Assembly: GCA_002422605.1 (NCBI GenBank)
Contig: DISW01000025.1
Span: 372,001-436,000 of the forward strand
DNA: 64,000 bases
Direction: 5' to 3'
Source: Bacteriovoracaceae bacterium UBA6200
GTDB lineage: Bacteria > Bdellovibrionota > Bacteriovoracia > Bacteriovoracales > Bacteriovoracaceae
Positions within the stretch are counted from its first letter, which is position 1. Every line of letters begins with the position of its first letter. The position numbers and the translations under genes are program-made. This document shows positions 62,147 through 64,000 of the stretch, in pieces. The notes beneath the pieces are model-generated. The model worked only from the letters and a program-made list of their open reading frames with translations. It was not told the origin of the DNA and made no database searches.

Positions 62147-62251
62147 TTTAAAATTTGACCAATCCTTGTCCGGAATTAAAACTTATTTTTTTATATCGAA
62201 CAAAGATTAAATCTCGGATATTATGAATTGCTATTTTAATTGGAGAGTCCC

Positions 62252-63520
62252 ATGCAAATCGTTAATTCTTTTTCTGAAGCCCTCAAACATATTAAATCAA
62301 ACTCAGCTATTTTTGTTCATGGAGCTGCGGCAACTCCCATAGAAATGCTGGAAGTGTTGGCCAAAGAGAGGACCGATCTTAAAAACATCGAGATGATGCA
62401 CATTCATACGGAAGGCGATTGCCCCTATGCTAGTAACCCGGAATTTAAGATTTTGAGTCTTTTTACCGGTAAGAATTTGCGTGGAAAACTGGATTACGAA
62501 AGAATTGATTATGTTCCCATTTTCCTTTCTGAGATTCCCTTACTTTTCAAACGAGGAATTAAGAAAGTAGACGTTGCTCTCATCCAAGTTTCTACTCCAG
62601 ATAAACATGGATTTGTTTCTCTTGGTGTAAGTGTTGATGTGGCCAAGGCAGCTGTTGAAGCGGCTACGATGGTGATTGCTCATATTAATGATCAAATGCC
62701 GAGAATTCACGGTTCCGGTTTTCTTCATGTAAGTGATATTGACTACGCCGTCGTTAAGTCCACTCCTATTCATGTAAGTCCTCCTCAGGCCTTATCAGAG
62801 TTGGAATTAAAAATCGGTAAAAATGTGGCTGGCCTGGTGGAAGATGGAGCCACAATTCAGCTTGGTATTGGTAATATTCCTAATGCTGTCGCGATGAATC
62901 TTATGACTCATAAGGATTTGGGCCTTCATACTGAAATGTGGTCTGATGGTGCCTTCGAGCTCATTAAAAAAGGGGTTATCAATAACTCCAAAAAAGTTGT
63001 TAATAACGGTATTTCGACTTCCGCTTTTCTCATTGGCTCTCAAGATCTGTATGATTATACCAATGACAATATGGCGGTTATTAACATGGAAACAACCTTT
63101 GTGAATTACCCGATTAATATTATCAGGAACCCTAAGGTGACTGCGATTAACTCTTTAGTTGAGATCGATTTAACCGGCCAGGTTTGTGCTGATTCTATCG
63201 GCCATAAAGTTATTTCCGGTGTCGGAGGACAGATGGACTTCATGAGAGCCGCCGCTCTTTCTGAAGGAGGTAAACCGATTTTTGCGATGACATCAGCTTC
63301 CCCTAAAGGAATTTCTCGAATAGTTTCAAGCCTTAAGCCCGGAGCAGGGGTAGTAACAACTCGAGCACATGTTCACCATGTCGTAACAGAATATGGTTCT
63401 GTTAACCTTTTCGGATTAGGACTGAATGAACGTGCTCAGGCTTTAATCGGTATCGCTCATCCGGATCATCGTGAGAAGCTCGCCAAAGAGTGGCACGAAA
63501 TTAAGCAGAAGATTATCTGA
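62252..63520 (+). CDS. Acetyl-CoA hydrolase/transferase-family CoA transferase
   Basis: A 422-residue class I-type CoA transferase of the 4-hydroxybutyrate CoA-transferase/acetyl-CoA hydrolase family. Visible motifs are VALIQVSTPDKHGFVSLGVSVD, IQLGIGNIPNAVAMNL and HTEMWSDGAFELI, where the Glu would form the covalent CoA thioester. ISGVGGQMDFMRAAALSEGG and TTRAHVHHVVTEYG follow. ATG 62252 is chosen for GGAG six to seven bases upstream; TTG 62240 is unlikely. It probably moves CoA between acetate and another acid. Confidence 0.88.
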   Translation: MQIVNSFSEALKHIKSNSAIFVHGAAATPIEMLEVLAKERTDLKNIEMMHIHTEGDCPYASNPEFKILSLFTGKNLRGKLDYERIDYVPIFLSEIPLLFKRGIKKVDVALIQVSTPDKHGFVSLGVSVDVAKAAVEAATMVIAHINDQMPRIHGSGFLHVSDIDYAVVKSTPIHVSPPQALSELELKIGKNVAGLVEDGATIQLGIGNIPNAVAMNLMTHKDLGLHTEMWSDGAFELIKKGVINNSKKVVNNGISTSAFLIGSQDLYDYTNDNMAVINMETTFVNYPINIIRNPKVTAINSLVEIDLTGQVCADSIGHKVISGVGGQMDFMRAAALSEGGKPIFAMTSASPKGISRIVSSLKPGAGVVTTRAHVHHVVTEYGSVNLFGLGLNERAQALIGIAHPDHREKLAKEWHEIKQKII

Positions 63521-63605
63521 GAAAAACTGTCATCTGATCACCTTAGGTTGACTCTCTTTATTTGAGCTGAAATTCTTGAATTAGAAATATTCAAGGATGA
63601 ATAGA

Positions 63606-64000
63606 ATGAATAAATTGAGTTTTAATATTTTTGGTGTACTCCTGTTGTCGGTTTTTTCAGTTAATTGTTGGTCCATCACTGACAAAGAGTATGCTGAAGA
63701 AGTTCTCTCTCAGGGTCTTCAAATTAATGATGAATTTCTAGAATTTCTCGATGCTCGTTCATGCGAGCTAGGGATTGTGCCAAATTGCAACAGACCACTT
63801 TCAATTAAAGATATTGCCCGATTAAAAAGCCTCTTTCGACAACTTGAAGGTTGGAAAAGGGAAGCCTTCGATACTCTTTTACCGGTCCATGATAAAATTA
63901 AAGGCCGAAGATTTATTATCAAGCACAATCAATCTCATAAAATTTCTCCTGCTCTTGGAGGAATTGTCGTTTCCTTGAAGCATAATGAAGACTCTTCACA
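63606..64000 (+). CDS. Secreted hypothetical protein, cut by window edge
   Basis: An open frame from ATG 63606 (AAGGA upstream) to the window end, at least 131 residues. A signal peptide (NKLSFNIFGVLLLSVFSVNC, possibly a lipoprotein with that Cys) precedes a soluble domain: WSITDKEYAEEVLSQGLQIN, then SCELGIVPNCNRPLSIKDIA and a basic stretch. An in-frame ATG at 63597 would add three residues. A 7-bp hairpin (63575-63595) reaches into the ribosome site. No family is recognised. Confidence 0.7.
   Translation, partial: MNKLSFNIFGVLLLSVFSVNCWSITDKEYAEEVLSQGLQINDEFLEFLDARSCELGIVPNCNRPLSIKDIARLKSLFRQLEGWKREAFDTLLPVHDKIKGRRFIIKHNQSHKISPALGGIVVSLKHNEDSS

Noticed and set aside
1..64000. CRISPR arrays, tRNA or rRNA genes
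   Set aside because: No regular spacer-repeat array, cloverleaf or rRNA-like sequence was recognised on either strand.

Overview
The window is a gene-dense stretch of a Gram-negative bacterial chromosome with moderately low GC by eye. It holds about sixty protein genes and no tRNA, rRNA, CRISPR array or transposase that I can see. The gene mix points to the Bdellovibrionota, probably a Bacteriovorax/Peredibacter-like relative. The main clues are a TIGR02147/DUF4423-type regulator, a giant S74-chaperone fibre protein facing a chitobiase-C-terminal-like protein, many lipoproteins and secreted hydrolases, an OprC-like TonB receptor, and RadD, RlmG and TldD/TldE. The taxonomy is inference only.

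Layout. 1-0.7 kb: the end of a SRPBCC gene and a damaged junction between a secreted OB-fold-like gene and a VOC gene. 0.7-8.7 kb (minus strand): an eight-gene operon for a membrane molybdenum oxidoreductase. In transcription order it encodes a TehA/SLAC1-type channel, a NarI-like di-haem membrane subunit, a NasA/NapA-like bis-MGD enzyme, a four-cluster ferredoxin, a Rieske protein, a small DUF6755-like membrane protein, a TauE/SafE exporter and an Fsr-like MFS pump. 8.9-14.3 kb (plus strand, divergent): a molybdenum-cofactor operon, moeA-moaA-moaC-mobBA (fused)-moaD-moaE-moeB/rhodanese, which would supply the cofactor for that enzyme. The electron acceptor or donor of the complex is unknown. 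Two transporter families with known sulfite-efflux members make a sulfur oxyanion one option beside nitrate.

14.4-25.1 kb: a repeat-bearing lipoprotein, a ClC channel, a chitobiase-domain surface protein, a perfect 30-bp palindrome, the 1,939-residue S74 fibre protein and a TIGR02147 regulator. 25.2-29.6 kb: a promoter, a rifampin-phosphotransferase-like PEP-utilising protein overlapping a membrane PQQ-type propeller, and a rhomboid. 29.7-33.3 kb: small genes (zinc ribbon, cold-type RRM protein, DoxX-like, RNase D-like, DUF1304) around two decayed genes, an SDR and a GH15-like fragment. 33.3-44.4 kb: a cupin-like protein, an AbgT transporter, Maa acetyltransferase, a beta-barrel, a disordered Q/G-rich protein, a GH79-like lipoprotein, a FUSC-like protein, a transglutaminase-elicitor-like protein, a patatin-like protein and RadD. 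44.5-49 kb: VOC, OsmC, SRPBCC, TldD and TldE. 49-55 kb (minus strand): a putative copper TonB receptor, a DMT exporter, RlmG, a papain-like lipoprotein and a TPR-like protein. 55-64 kb: a HAD phosphatase, two cation/proton antiporters, an unknown secreted protein, an orphan histidine kinase, a CoA-transferase and the start of a secreted protein cut by the window edge.

Best candidates for something undescribed are the molybdenum complex with its Rieske and DUF6755 partners, the palindrome-fibre-TIGR02147 locus, the PEP-utilising protein/propeller pair, and a set of genes whose Shine-Dalgarno sequence lies inside a short hairpin.
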